Below, piece after piece: positions 36,431 through 45,322 of a stretch of 64,000 nucleotides of DNA. A model generated the notes under the pieces. The model searched no databases and was not told where the DNA came from. It was given only the letters and a program-made list of their open reading frames with translations. A program made the position numbers and the translations under genes. The DNA comes from Pseudomonas fluorescens (GTDB lineage: Bacteria; Pseudomonadota; Gammaproteobacteria; Pseudomonadales; Pseudomonadaceae): NCBI RefSeq assembly GCF_902497875.1, contig NZ_CABVHY010000003.1:248001-312000 (forward strand), written 5' to 3'. Position 1 is the stretch's first letter. Every line of letters begins with the position of its first letter.

Positions 36431-37615
36431 ATGTGGTACAACGGTTTTCTCGACTTGTCGCCTTGGCAACTGGTGGCAGTCACCCTATTGATGACTCATG
36501 TGACCATTGTCGGCGTCACAGTCTATCTGCACCGCTATTCAGCCCATCGCTCCCTGGAGCTCAATGCCGGCCTGAAACATTTCTTCCGCTTCTGGCTGTG
36601 GCTGACCACGGCACAGAACACCCGCGAGTGGACCGCTATCCACCGCAAGCATCACGCCAAATGCGAAACCGTCGATGATCCGCACAGCCCGGTGATCAAA
36701 GGTCTCTCCACAGTCCTGCGCAAAGGCGCCGAACTGTACCGCGCCGAAGCGGAAAACCCCGAGACCCTGCGCATCTACGGCAAGAACTGCCCGGACGACT
36801 GGATCGAACGCAACCTCTACACCCGCTACCCGCTGCTGGGCGTCGGGATCATGGGCGTCATCGATCTGCTGCTGTTCGGCACCATCGGCATCACCATCTG
36901 GGCGATCCAGATGATGTGGATTCCGTTCTGGGCCGCCGGCGTCATCAACGGCCTGGGCCATGCGGTCGGCTATCGCAACTTCGAATGCCGCGATGCAGCG
37001 ACCAATCTGGTGCCCTGGGGCATCCTGGTCGGTGGCGAAGAGCTGCACAACAACCACCACACCTACCCCAACTCGGCAAAACTGTCGGTGAAGAAGTGGG
37101 AGTTCGATCTCGGTTGGGCATGGATCAAGGTCTTCAGCTTCCTGCGCCTGGCCAAGGTTCAGCGGGTCGCGCCGATCGCCCACCGGGTCGAAGGCAAGGG
37201 CAGCCTGGACATGGACACCGCCATGGCGATCCTCAATAACCGCTTCCAGATCATGGCCCAGTACCGCAAATTGGTCATCGCGCCACTGGTCAAGCAGGAG
37301 CTGGAAAAGGTCGATCATTCGGTTCGTCACCAGTTCCATCGGGCCAAGCGCCTGCTCTCGCGGGAAACCAGCCTGCTGGATGACAAGCACCACCTGCGTA
37401 TCCAGACCATGCTCGAGCACAGTCAGGCGTTGAAGGTCATTTACGAAAAACGCCTCGCTCTGCAGCAGATCTGGCTCAAGACCAGCACCAACGGTCATGA
37501 CATGCTGGCGGCGATCAAGGAGTGGGTTCACGAAGCCGAGGCCAGCGGTATTCAATCGCTGCGCGACTTCGCCCATCAGTTGAAAACCTACTCGCTGCGC
37601 CCCGCTACCACCTGA
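36431..37615 (+). CDS. desA: Phospholipid delta-9 fatty-acid desaturase (DesA type)
   Basis: This 394-residue membrane enzyme inserts double bonds into acyl chains of phospholipids using oxygen. The three histidine boxes are YLHRYSAHR, IHRKHHAK and ELHNNHHTYPN, which bind the diiron centre, with membrane helices between them. The length equals that of P. aeruginosa DesA. The frame extends 16 codons upstream, but the ATG at 36431 begins the typical MWYNGFLDLSPWQLV. About 130 residues after the last box form a charged, helical cytoplasmic tail. It helps keep the membrane fluid under aerobic conditions. No regulator is adjacent. Confidence 0.93.
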   Translation: MWYNGFLDLSPWQLVAVTLLMTHVTIVGVTVYLHRYSAHRSLELNAGLKHFFRFWLWLTTAQNTREWTAIHRKHHAKCETVDDPHSPVIKGLSTVLRKGAELYRAEAENPETLRIYGKNCPDDWIERNLYTRYPLLGVGIMGVIDLLLFGTIGITIWAIQMMWIPFWAAGVINGLGHAVGYRNFECRDAATNLVPWGILVGGEELHNNHHTYPNSAKLSVKKWEFDLGWAWIKVFSFLRLAKVQRVAPIAHRVEGKGSLDMDTAMAILNNRFQIMAQYRKLVIAPLVKQELEKVDHSVRHQFHRAKRLLSRETSLLDDKHHLRIQTMLEHSQALKVIYEKRLALQQIWLKTSTNGHDMLAAIKEWVHEAEASGIQSLRDFAHQLKTYSLRPATT

Positions 37616-37621
37616 CTGTGG

Positions 37622-37698
37622 CGTCCCGTTCGGCCGCATACCGGCGGTAAACCTGGCAATGCGTTTTAACTGAAAAAACGCATTCCACGGTTCGGGAC
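37622..37698 (+). other. Nested inverted repeat after desA
   Basis: AATGCGTTTT and AAAACGCATT form a perfect ten-base stem around a short loop at about 37659-37684. An outer GTCCCG/CGGGAC pair encloses it. It follows the desA stop and may end the transcript, though there is no T-run after the outer stem. Confidence 0.5.
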
Positions 37699-37849
37699 GG
37701 CTTGACCGCCCAGCGGGAGCAAGCTCCCCAGCCACGAAAAACGGGAACTTAGCTGCAAATCCCCTATCTCAAGGAGCAATTCGCCCTCCAGGCGGGCTGC
37801 TGTGGCCGCTTTCTAACCTTGAGCGGCACGCCCTTCGAGATCTGTGCCG

Positions 37850-38839
37850 ATGGTCCATAAAGATCTACCCATTCCATCCTCTCAGGCGTGGCCCGACGCT
37901 GCGCAAACGCTGCTTGCCTTGATGCATGCCCAAGGCGAAGTCGCGCGTCTGGCCGAGCGTGAACAACTGTTCAGCTCCTTGCTGGTGAGCGTCAACGCGG
38001 TGCTGTGGGCTATCGACTGGGAAGCGCGAAAAGTGCTGTATGTCAGCCCGGCCTATGAGCGCATCTTTGGCCGTTCCGCAGGCCTGCTGTTGGCCGACAG
38101 CAACGAATGGCGCGACAGCATTTACCCGGACGACCTCGAGTACGCCGAACGCAGCCTGGCCGAGGTTTTTCGCAAAGGTGCCGTCGAGGATCGCGAGTAC
38201 CGCATCATCGCGGCCGACGGCCAGATTCGCTGGATCAGCGATAAATGCTTCATCAACCGCCAGGCCGAGCCGGGCCAGCCGTTGATCGTGGTCGGCATTG
38301 CCGAAGACATCACCGAAAAAAAGCGGCTCGAAGCCGAACTGCAACGCCTGGCCACCACCGACGTCCTGACCCAGAGCAGCAATCGTCGACACTTTTTCGA
38401 ATGCGCCAATCGCGAGTTCGAAAAGGCTCGGCGACAAGGCTCACCGCTGTCTTTTCTGCTGCTGGACATTGATGACTTCAAGCTCGTCAACGATACCTAT
38501 GGCCATCCGGAAGGCGACCTGGTGCTGCAACGCATCGCCGAAAGCGGCCGGGCGGCACTGCGTCGCGGTGACGTGTTCGGACGCATCGGCGGTGAGGAGT
38601 TCGCGGCGGTCTTCCCCGGCTGCGCACCCGAAATGACCATGCAAGTGGCGCAACGTCTGCAGCGGGAAATTCAGCGCCTGTGCTTCTGCCACGAAGGACA
38701 GTCTTTCGGCATCACGGTGAGCCAGGGCTTGACCAGCCTCACCGCCGCAGACCAAAGCCTGGACAGCCTGTTCGCTCGCGCCGACGCCGCGATGTACGAG
38801 GCCAAGCGCCAGGGCAAGAACCGGGTTGTTTCGGGGTGA
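37850..38839 (+). CDS. PAS-GGDEF diguanylate cyclase
   Basis: This 329-residue cytoplasmic protein has a PAS domain (residues about 40-160, with NAVLWAIDWEARKVLYVSPAYERIFG and the PAC segment EYRIIAADGQIRWISDK) and a C-terminal GGDEF domain. The active site is GRIGGEEFAAVF, a competent GGEEF form. No inhibitory RxxD site is evident just before it. The start ATG has only a weak ribosome site; an in-frame GTG lies six bases upstream. It makes cyclic di-GMP in response to an unknown PAS signal. Confidence 0.9.
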   Translation: MVHKDLPIPSSQAWPDAAQTLLALMHAQGEVARLAEREQLFSSLLVSVNAVLWAIDWEARKVLYVSPAYERIFGRSAGLLLADSNEWRDSIYPDDLEYAERSLAEVFRKGAVEDREYRIIAADGQIRWISDKCFINRQAEPGQPLIVVGIAEDITEKKRLEAELQRLATTDVLTQSSNRRHFFECANREFEKARRQGSPLSFLLLDIDDFKLVNDTYGHPEGDLVLQRIAESGRAALRRGDVFGRIGGEEFAAVFPGCAPEMTMQVAQRLQREIQRLCFCHEGQSFGITVSQGLTSLTAADQSLDSLFARADAAMYEAKRQGKNRVVSG

Positions 38840-38930
38840 GTTCGCCTGACTCAGGAACGATGACGACCAAGGAGCTGGCTTGCCCTCGAAAGCGATGTTC
38901 GTCGCAAAACAGGTGCTGGCTGAGATGACG

Positions 38931-38958
38931 TCTTCGCGAGCAAGCTCGCTCCCACAAG
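38931..38958. repeat. Single REP element
   Basis: One copy of CTTCGCGAGCAAGCTCGCTC lies between the convergent GGDEF and HDOD genes, without a nearby partner. Confidence 0.75.
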
Positions 38959-39000
38959 GATAGCTGCCAGACACAGGCATAGTGTCCGCTGCTGCCATCT

Positions 39001-40215
39001 TCAGCCTTTGCGCAACCGCATCAGCTCCGGCAAGCCGATCTTGAGCAGGCGCGCAGCCTTGCTTTTGGCAAGTTCCTCAACGCCTTCTGAAGGCCTCAGA
39101 CGGGCCAGTTGTGCGGCGATGCTCATCACTAACGCTTCACGGCAGTAAACCCCACCACCAAGCTGGTAGATAGCAGCGATCAGCTCACGCAACTCCAGCG
39201 GCAAGCGCCAGCGCGTGCGCAGGGCCGAACCATAGGCGGCGCCATACTCGACCAGCGCGTTACCGATCTCTTCCTGATCATCCAGCTCGCCGCCGGCCTG
39301 CTTCCATTCCTGCAAGCACCGCAGCAACGCCAGATCGCCCAGGCGATGCAGCATGCCGGCGCAATAGCAGCGTTCCTGATCCAGATCCAGCAAACGCGCC
39401 AGAGTACGACCGTATTCCGCAGTGTGCAGCGACAGCTCCCAATACCGTTCGGCGTAATCGCCCAGCGCGGGATCGCTCAGTTTGGCGCTGCGCTTGAGGG
39501 CCAGGCCAAGAATAAGATTCATGCTTTGCCCGGTGCCGAGCCTGTGCAAGGCCTGGGACAGGGTCTGCACCGAGTCGCCACGGTGATGGGCAGCGCTGTT
39601 GGCGGCGGCAATCAGCACTGCGGTAATCTGCGGGTCCGTGCGGATTTCCTGCTCCAACAGGACCAAATCCAGCCCGTTGGGGTTGAGGCTGCGTTTGACC
39701 GCCAGCTGCACGTCGGCCAGCAATGGCGCGCCATCGGCGACTTCACGCCGACGCTCAAGAAAAGCCCATAAGGTCATGCCGGGCGCCAGTACCGGAGCCT
39801 CGCACGAGACGGACTGACCCGCGGCCAGCAGCAGACCCTGCAAACGCAGCGTCAGGCTTTCCATGTTCAGGGGTTTGGTCAGATAAGCCGTGGGCGCCAG
39901 CGGCAAGACTTCGCGCACGCTGGCACTGTCATTGCGGCTGGTCATGAGGATAAACGGCAGCACCGGGTTACGCTTGCGCTGACGCACGCTACGCAGCACG
40001 CCCAGCCCATCGACGCCCGGCAGTTCCCAATTGGCGATCACCAGGTCATAGGGATTCTCGCTCAACAACAGCAACGCTTCCTGGCCATCGGCACACACAT
40101 CCACTCGTGCGTCGCAACGCACGTTCAATAACACCTGCTTGAGCAGGTCACGAGACCAAGGATCCTCCTCGGCGATCAGCACTCGTGGTACAGCAGGTAA
40201 ATCAACTGCGATCAT
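39001..40215 (-). CDS. Response regulator with HDOD domain
   Basis: This 404-residue protein has an N-terminal receiver (VLIAEEDPWSRDLL, then the acidic site in DLVIANWELPGVDG, FILMTSRND and AYLTKPLNM) joined to an HDOD domain (residues about 195-385). In the receiver the phospho-acceptor aspartate position reads N in VIANWELPG, so phosphorylation there is doubtful. The HDOD part has LLADVQLAVKRSLNPNG and GMLHRLGDLALLRCL; HDOD proteins lack the catalytic HD pair and act in signalling complexes, often around cyclic di-GMP. The start is placed at the second ATG; 12 more residues are possible. Confidence 0.82.
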   Translation of the reverse strand: MIAVDLPAVPRVLIAEEDPWSRDLLKQVLLNVRCDARVDVCADGQEALLLLSENPYDLVIANWELPGVDGLGVLRSVRQRKRNPVLPFILMTSRNDSASVREVLPLAPTAYLTKPLNMESLTLRLQGLLLAAGQSVSCEAPVLAPGMTLWAFLERRREVADGAPLLADVQLAVKRSLNPNGLDLVLLEQEIRTDPQITAVLIAAANSAAHHRGDSVQTLSQALHRLGTGQSMNLILGLALKRSAKLSDPALGDYAERYWELSLHTAEYGRTLARLLDLDQERCYCAGMLHRLGDLALLRCLQEWKQAGGELDDQEEIGNALVEYGAAYGSALRTRWRLPLELRELIAAIYQLGGGVYCREALVMSIAAQLARLRPSEGVEELAKSKAARLLKIGLPELMRLRKG

Positions 40216-40301
40216 CAGCACGCTCCAAAGGCATGCTTGCACCTTAGTCAATGCTGGCAGTCTGATACAGGGGAAAATCCGGGTCTACCGACAACCCCAT
40301 A

Positions 40302-40327
40302 AAAAACCCCGCCGAAGCGGGGTTTTT
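40302..40327. terminator. Rho-independent terminator of the gab operon
   Basis: AAAAAACCCCGC and GCGGGGTTTTT flank a CGAA loop. The A-run and T-run make it bidirectional; it lies 24 bases after the gabT stop on the minus strand. Confidence 0.92.
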
Positions 40328-40350
40328 GTCGATCAGGTCACAGCCAGTAA

Positions 40351-41628
40351 TCAGAGCTCGGAGAAACACTCTTCGATGATTGCCAGACCTTTGTCCAGTT
40401 GCTCGTCCGGCGAAGTCAGCGGTACCAGGACTCGCAGCACGTTGCCATAAGTACCGCACGACAGCAGGATCAGACCCTTGTCGCGAGCCTTGGCCACCAC
40501 CGATGCAACAGCAGCGGCGTTTGGCTTGTGGCTGTCGCCGTCAACAAATAGCTCGACCGCGATCATCGCGCCCAAGGCACGCACTTCGCCGATTACCGGG
40601 TACTTGGCTTGAATGGCTTTCAGGCCAGTAACCAGGCGCTCGCCGACTGCTTTGCAGCGATCCAGCAGGTGCTCTTCTTCGAACACTTCCATCACCGCCA
40701 AAGCAGCGGCGCAAGCGATCGGGCTACCGGCGTAGGTGCCGCCCAGGCCGCCTGGAGCGATAGCGTCCATGTACTCGGCCTTGCCGCACACACCGGCCAG
40801 CGGGAAACCGCCAGCGATGGATTTGGCGAAGGTGGTCAGGTCGGCAGCGACGCCCATCTGTTCCATGGCGAAGAAGGTGCCGGTACGGCCAGCGCCGGTT
40901 TGTACTTCGTCAGCGATCAACAGAATGCCGTGCTGGTCGCACAGGGCACGCAGACGGGCCATGAACGCCTTCGGCGCGACGTAGAAACCACCTTCGCCCT
41001 GAACTGGCTCGATGATGATTGCAGCGATGTCACGCGGCTCGGCGTCGTTCTTGAAGATACGCTCGATGCTGGCGATCGAATCGTCGATGCTCACGCCATG
41101 CAGTTCGTTCGGGTACAGCGCGCGGAAGATGCCGCCTGGCATCAGGCCCATGCCGGCCGAGTAAGGCACGACTTTACCGGTTAGGCCCAGGGTCATCATG
41201 GTGCGACCGTGGTAAGCGCCGGTGAAAGCGATCACGCCAGCACGGCCCGTGGCGGCACGCGCGATTTTCACGGCGTTTTCCACGGCTTCGGAACCGGTGG
41301 TGACCAGCAGGGTTTTCTTGGCGAAGTCACCAGGAACCTTGGCGTTCACTTTTTCGCACAGTTCTACATAAGGTTCGTAAGCCAGCACCTGGAAGCAGGT
41401 GTGAGTCAGCTTGTTCAGCTGCGCAGTCACTGCCGCGATGATTTTCGGGTGCAGGTGACCGGTGTTCAGCACGGCAATACCGCCGGCAAAGTCGATGAAC
41501 TCGCGACCTTCAACGTCGGTCACGGTGGCGTTCTTCGCCGACTCGGCGAAGATTGGGTGAATCTGGCCAACACCGCGCGGTACAGCAGCTTCACGGCGTT
41601 TCATCAGGGATGCGTTAGTCTTGCTCAT
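40351..41628 (-). CDS. gabT: 4-aminobutyrate aminotransferase
   Basis: This 425-residue class-III PLP aminotransferase moves the amino group of GABA to 2-oxoglutarate, giving succinate semialdehyde and glutamate. Features include GGIAVLNTGHLHP at the substrate end, TGSEAVENAVKIARAATGR, the DEVQTGAGRTG segment with the PLP-pairing aspartate, and the PLP lysine in TTFAKSIAGGFPLAGV. Length and motifs match Pseudomonas GabT closely. It follows gabD on the same strand after 178 bases and ends at a clean terminator. It is the second step of the GABA pathway. Confidence 0.96.
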   Translation of the reverse strand: MSKTNASLMKRREAAVPRGVGQIHPIFAESAKNATVTDVEGREFIDFAGGIAVLNTGHLHPKIIAAVTAQLNKLTHTCFQVLAYEPYVELCEKVNAKVPGDFAKKTLLVTTGSEAVENAVKIARAATGRAGVIAFTGAYHGRTMMTLGLTGKVVPYSAGMGLMPGGIFRALYPNELHGVSIDDSIASIERIFKNDAEPRDIAAIIIEPVQGEGGFYVAPKAFMARLRALCDQHGILLIADEVQTGAGRTGTFFAMEQMGVAADLTTFAKSIAGGFPLAGVCGKAEYMDAIAPGGLGGTYAGSPIACAAALAVMEVFEEEHLLDRCKAVGERLVTGLKAIQAKYPVIGEVRALGAMIAVELFVDGDSHKPNAAAVASVVAKARDKGLILLSCGTYGNVLRVLVPLTSPDEQLDKGLAIIEECFSEL

Positions 41629-41806
41629 AGTGTCCTCATTCGCCGCTCATCGGTCGGCGTGGCTCAAGGAATACGTGGCGGGAGGCAACTACGGCAGCAT
41701 GCGATGATCGACTGCCACAGCTTTCCCGGCCACAAAGAAAAATCGTTTGACGCGCAGAAAGGGGACAGCGCTCTCGTGCCCCTCTCCGCTCAATGCCTTG
41801 CCGGAG

Positions 41807-43249
41807 TTAGATGCCCAGGCAGAGGTATTTGATTTCCAGGTAATCTTCGATGCCGTACTTGGAGCCTTCACGGCCCAGGCCCGAGGCCTTGATGCCGCCA
41901 AATGGCGCGACTTCGTTGGAGATCAACCCGGTGTTGACGCCGACCATGCCATATTCCAGGGCTTCTGCCACACGGAACACACGACCCAGGTCGCGAGCGT
42001 AGAAGTACGAGGCCAGACCGAACTCGGTATCGTTTGCCATCGCGATCACGTCGGCTTCGTCTTTGAAGCGGAACAGTGGCGCCAATGGGCCGAAGGTTTC
42101 TTCCTTGGCCACTGCGGCATTGTTCGGCACGTTGGTCAGAATGGTCGGCTCGAAGAAATTGCCTTCCATGCTCTTGCCACCGGCCAACAGGGTCGCGCCT
42201 TTGCTGAGGGCGTCAGCAATGTGCTCCTGAACCTTGGCCACGGCTTTTTCGTCGATCAGCGGACCGGTAGTGGTGCCGTCATCCAGACCGTTACCGATCT
42301 TGAGTTTGGCCACAGCCACTTTCAGTTTTTCGGCGAACGCGTCGTAGACCGAATCCTGAATGTACAGGCGGTTGGCGCAGACACAGGTCTGGCCGTTGTT
42401 GCGGTACTTGGAAATGATCGCGCCTTCGACGGCCTTATCCAGGTCCGCGTCGTCGAACACGATGAACGGAGCGTTGCCGCCCAGCTCCAGGGAAACCTTC
42501 TTGATGTCCTTGGCGCATTCGGCCATCAGCTGACGACCGATTTCGGTCGAGCCAGTGAAGGACAATTTGCGCACGATCGGGTTGCTGGTCAGCTCGCCGC
42601 CGATGTCGCCGGCGCTGCCGGTGACTACGCTCAGCACGCCTTTCGGGATACCGGCACGGTGTGCCAGCTCAACCAGGGCCAGGGCCGAGAACGGGGTTTG
42701 CGAAGCAGGCTTGATCACCATGGTGCAACCGGCAGCCAGAGCCGGGCCGGCTTTACGGGTGATCATCGCGGCCGGGAAGTTCCACGGGGTGATCGCGGCG
42801 GTCACACCGATCGGCTGCTTGAGCACGATCAGGCGCTTGTCCGGCTGGTGGCCAGGAATCACGTCACCGTAGATGCGCTTGGCTTCTTCGGCGAACCACT
42901 CGATAAAGGAAGCGGCGTAAACGATTTCGCCCTTGGCTTCGGCCAATGGCTTGCCTTGCTCGAGGGTCATCAGGCGACCGAGGTCGTCCTGGTTTTCAAT
43001 CAACAGTTCGAACCAGCGACGCAGCTTGTTCGCCCGCTCTTTGGCGGTCAGAGAGCGCCAGGCCGGCAGGGCTTTGTCAGCAGCTTCGATAGCACGACGG
43101 GTTTCGGCAGCGCCCATTTTTGGCACCGTGCCCAGAATTTCGCCCGTTGCCGGGTTGTTGACCTTGATCGTCTGACCATTGTCCGCATCGACCCAAGCGC
43201 CATCGATATAGGCTTGCTGGCGGAACAATTGGGTGTCTTTGAGCTGCAT
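41807..43249 (-). CDS. gabD: NADP-dependent succinate-semialdehyde dehydrogenase
   Basis: This 480-residue aldehyde dehydrogenase oxidises succinate semialdehyde to succinate. The N-terminal part ends with the segment TPWNFPAAMITRKAGPALAAG, the cofactor strand FTGSTEIGRQLM is the GxxxxG site, the catalytic glutamate lies in LELGGNAPFIVFD and the catalytic cysteine in NNGQTCVCANR. It is the first gene of the gabD-gabT pair. No gabP permease is beside it. A symmetric site upstream (43406-43423) may regulate it. Confidence 0.96.
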   Translation of the reverse strand: MQLKDTQLFRQQAYIDGAWVDADNGQTIKVNNPATGEILGTVPKMGAAETRRAIEAADKALPAWRSLTAKERANKLRRWFELLIENQDDLGRLMTLEQGKPLAEAKGEIVYAASFIEWFAEEAKRIYGDVIPGHQPDKRLIVLKQPIGVTAAITPWNFPAAMITRKAGPALAAGCTMVIKPASQTPFSALALVELAHRAGIPKGVLSVVTGSAGDIGGELTSNPIVRKLSFTGSTEIGRQLMAECAKDIKKVSLELGGNAPFIVFDDADLDKAVEGAIISKYRNNGQTCVCANRLYIQDSVYDAFAEKLKVAVAKLKIGNGLDDGTTTGPLIDEKAVAKVQEHIADALSKGATLLAGGKSMEGNFFEPTILTNVPNNAAVAKEETFGPLAPLFRFKDEADVIAMANDTEFGLASYFYARDLGRVFRVAEALEYGMVGVNTGLISNEVAPFGGIKASGLGREGSKYGIEDYLEIKYLCLGI

Positions 43250-43600
43250 GTGGGCTTTTCCTTAACAGCACCGCGCAGGCGCGGAGCGAATTATTAATTG
43301 TAGAAAGGCGCCTCAAGGGCTGCCGTCAGGAAATTCATTCACCGGGCCGAAGCACATAAATAACGCACATAAAGTAACTCGTGCGGTTCAGCACCCAGAC
43401 AAGAGCGTTTGAAATCTCAAACGAATCCTAGGATCAAAGGGGGTAAAGGACAATAGGCTGTTCGAAAAAAAGAACAAAAATGCCGCATTTGCTGAAATTT
43501 TCTGATCAACGTAGCAAACGGCCGTTTTACCTCGCAAAACATCAGTCGATTCAGCAGCATGGACGCCCGCTATGCTTATGAGTATCATGGCGCCCGCATT
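43250..43600. other. 351-bp intergenic region between gabD and the tRNA gene
   Basis: It holds the promoters of gabD (minus) and the tRNA (plus) and an 18-base palindrome. No gene is supported. A TATGCT at 43571-43576 is a possible tRNA -10 element. Confidence 0.5.
43406..43423. promoter_or_regulatory. Perfect 7-bp palindrome upstream of gabD
   Basis: CGTTTGA and TCAAACG flank AATC, about 157 bases before the gabD start. It could be an operator or a short transcript hairpin. Confidence 0.35.
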
Positions 43601-43677
43601 GCACCAGTAGCTCAGCTGGATAGAGTACTGCCCTCCGAAGGCAGTGGTCGTGGGTTCGAATCCCGCCTGGTGCACCA
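43601..43677 (+). tRNA. tRNA-Arg (anticodon CCG)
   Basis: This 77-base cloverleaf has acceptor arms GCACCAG and CTGGTGC with an encoded ACCA end, a D arm GCTC-AGCTGGATAGAGTAC, an anticodon stem CTGCC/GGCAG holding CTCCGAA, hence CCG, and a T arm with GGTTCGAATC. It is followed by a strong terminator. It reads arginine CGG codons. Confidence 0.97.
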
Positions 43678-43686
43678 GCTACGAAC

Positions 43687-43722
43687 GAAAAAGCCCCAGG
43701 TCTTATGGCCTGGGGCTTTTTT
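43687..43722. terminator. Bidirectional terminator after tRNA-Arg
   Basis: AAAAAGCCCCAGG and CCTGGGGCTTTTTT form a strong stem with A- and T-runs on both sides. It serves the tRNA on the plus strand and the small gene at 43735 on the minus strand. Confidence 0.95.
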
Positions 43723-43734
43723 GTGGGTGTTGTC

Positions 43735-43932
43735 TCAAGATCTTTTTCTGGACTTGCCACCCGCAGGTGCTTCGATTGGCTCGATGTCCGCATCCAATTC
43801 TTCAGTATCATCATCATCCGCTTCCGACGTCGGGAGCGGATCTTTGCGGCTTTCAGTGATTGCCCGGCGTATTTCCTCGCCCATGACCGGGCAATTCTTG
43901 AGCAGGGCAATGCGGTCGATTCGTTGCGTCAC
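43735..43932 (-). CDS. Conserved-looking 65-residue acidic-tail protein
   Basis: This small protein starts at a GTG preceded by GGAGAGTAGCC, which suits a real site better than the ATGs upstream. The first 30 residues (TQRIDRIALLKNCPVMGEEIRRAIT) form a helical head, and the rest is a disordered run rich in D and E that ends in basic GGKSRKRS. Short proteins with this head are common beside tRNA-Arg in pseudomonads, but no function is known to me. It shares the terminator with the tRNA. Confidence 0.65.
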   Translation of the reverse strand: MTQRIDRIALLKNCPVMGEEIRRAITESRKDPLPTSEADDDDTEELDADIEPIEAPAGGKSRKRS

Positions 43933-44005
43933 GGCTACTCTCCAACGCATCAGCAATTGGCTTAATAGTGCGCCCTTTCAATTATCGACGCCAACCTGCT
44001 GACCA

Positions 44006-44701
44006 TCATTGACCTCGCTGGCCCTGCAATTCCTTGAGTCGAGCCGTGAGATCGCTCTTCGGGAAACGCTTGTGCAACGCCTCCAGCTGGGCGTCCGCGG
44101 CTTTGACCTGGCCAAGGCCGCGTAGGCGCAGGACCTCTCGCAGTTCCTCATCCAGTGTTTTGACCGGTGCTGCGGCACGCTTGCTGACTTTGGCTTTCGC
44201 CTCATCCGCCCTGGATTCGCTGGCTTTTGCCTGGGTTTGTGCACTAAACGACTCGGTTTGCGCGGGCATAGCAAAACTGGCCGTTGGCGCCGCTGGAGAG
44301 GGAGCTGACAAGGCGCCAGCAGGGGCGTTCTGAATGGGTTGCGGTACTGATTCGGCGAGTTCAGCCGACCCGGCCGCAGCTTGCCGTTTGGCGCTGCTCG
44401 GCGCGGACAGTTTCGGTTCGGGAGCGAAGTCGTAGGTCGGACGCTGCTCCGGCGAATGCTGCACCAACGCCAGCATCAGCGCAACGCCGACCAGGCTGGC
44501 GAAAGCCACTTGCCAACGGGGTTTCTGGCAGGCCTGTAGCCAACGCTGCCAAAGGCTTGGCGACGGCGCAGGCACTTGGCGGCGAGCGGCGGCGAGGATC
44601 AGCGAATCCAGTCGAGCCGGTGGTTCACCCGTTGCTTGTTGACGAAAATGTTGGATCAGATCGTCTTCGCCTGAATCCGGCGGCTGTCGGGCGTCAGTCA
44701 T
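44006..44701 (-). CDS. Putative anti-sigma factor, single-pass membrane protein
   Basis: This 231-residue protein has a cytoplasmic N-terminal part (residues 1-65), one membrane helix (about 70-86, VAFASLVGVALMLALV), an Ala/Pro/Gln-rich periplasmic linker and a C-terminal helical segment with LDEELREVLRLRGLGQVKAADAQLEALHKRFP, which looks like a TPR-like repeat. It directly follows an ECF sigma factor and overlaps it by four bases, the standard place of its anti-sigma partner. No zinc-binding ZAS motif is visible, so assignment rests on topology and position. Confidence 0.68.
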   Translation of the reverse strand: MTDARQPPDSGEDDLIQHFRQQATGEPPARLDSLILAAARRQVPAPSPSLWQRWLQACQKPRWQVAFASLVGVALMLALVQHSPEQRPTYDFAPEPKLSAPSSAKRQAAAGSAELAESVPQPIQNAPAGALSAPSPAAPTASFAMPAQTESFSAQTQAKASESRADEAKAKVSKRAAAPVKTLDEELREVLRLRGLGQVKAADAQLEALHKRFPKSDLTARLKELQGQRGQ

Positions 44702-45285
44702 GTGAGTACCTCCTCGGCCAGCAGCCGACGCAGTTTTTGCTGTGCATAACGGAAACGGCTTTTCACCGTTTCCAGCGGCGTCTCGGTCAGGGTTGCGATC
44801 TGTGGCAGTTCGAGGTCGCCGTGGACCCGCAACAGGAAGACTTCGCGCTGATCGGCGGGCAGCTCCTGTAGTGCCGCTTCCAGACGCAGGCTGTCGCGGC
44901 TCAGGCTCAGTAGCTGCTCCGGTCCGGCAGCGTCATCGATCAGCGCGTGAGCCTGTTCGTCGTAGCTGTCGTGCAGCGGATTGCGGATGCCCTGTTTGCG
45001 CCAGTGGTCGATCAGTCGGTTGCGGGCGATCTGATAGAGCCAGGTGCGAAAATTCGCTCGTCCTTGTGGCTGGCTAGTGCTGCGGATCAGGCTCAGCCAG
45101 GTTTCCTGGTAAACCTCTTCGGCCAGTTCGGTCTTGCCGCTCAAGCCAAGGAGGAAACGGTACAGCCCCTGGCGATGCCGTTCATACAAAACCTCGAAGG
45201 CCGCCGCATCGCCGATGCGATAGCGCGCCAGCAGCGTTTCATCGCTGCCGGCGGAGTCGGTGGATGACGCATTCGCGGCAGACAT
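44698..45285 (-). CDS. ECF-family RNA polymerase sigma factor
   Basis: This 195-residue protein has sigma region 2 (FEVLYERHRQGLYRFLLGLSG, then EEVYQETWLSLIR and FRTWLYQIARNRLIDHWRKQG) and region 4 (LPADQREVFLLRVHGDLELPQIATLTETPLETVKSRFRYAQQKLRRLL). It would direct transcription of a small regulon when its anti-sigma partner releases it. The ATG chosen starts MSAANASSTDSAG; the frame runs 58 codons further upstream into the VWA gene and is not used. It sits 37 bases after the VWA lipoprotein gene and overlaps the anti-sigma gene. Confidence 0.92.
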   Translation of the reverse strand: MSAANASSTDSAGSDETLLARYRIGDAAAFEVLYERHRQGLYRFLLGLSGKTELAEEVYQETWLSLIRSTSQPQGRANFRTWLYQIARNRLIDHWRKQGIRNPLHDSYDEQAHALIDDAAGPEQLLSLSRDSLRLEAALQELPADQREVFLLRVHGDLELPQIATLTETPLETVKSRFRYAQQKLRRLLAEEVLT

Positions 45286-45322
45286 ATCAGTAAGGGACTC
45301 CTTGGCTCTGCTCACTGTGGCG

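Noticed and set aside
41747..43297. A 516-codon plus-strand frame opposite gabD
   Set aside because: GabD has intact catalytic motifs on the other strand; the frame is a shadow.
43388..43910. Minus-strand frames covering the tRNA-Arg gene
   Set aside because: They translate the tRNA and its terminator; such frames are often misannotated in genomes.
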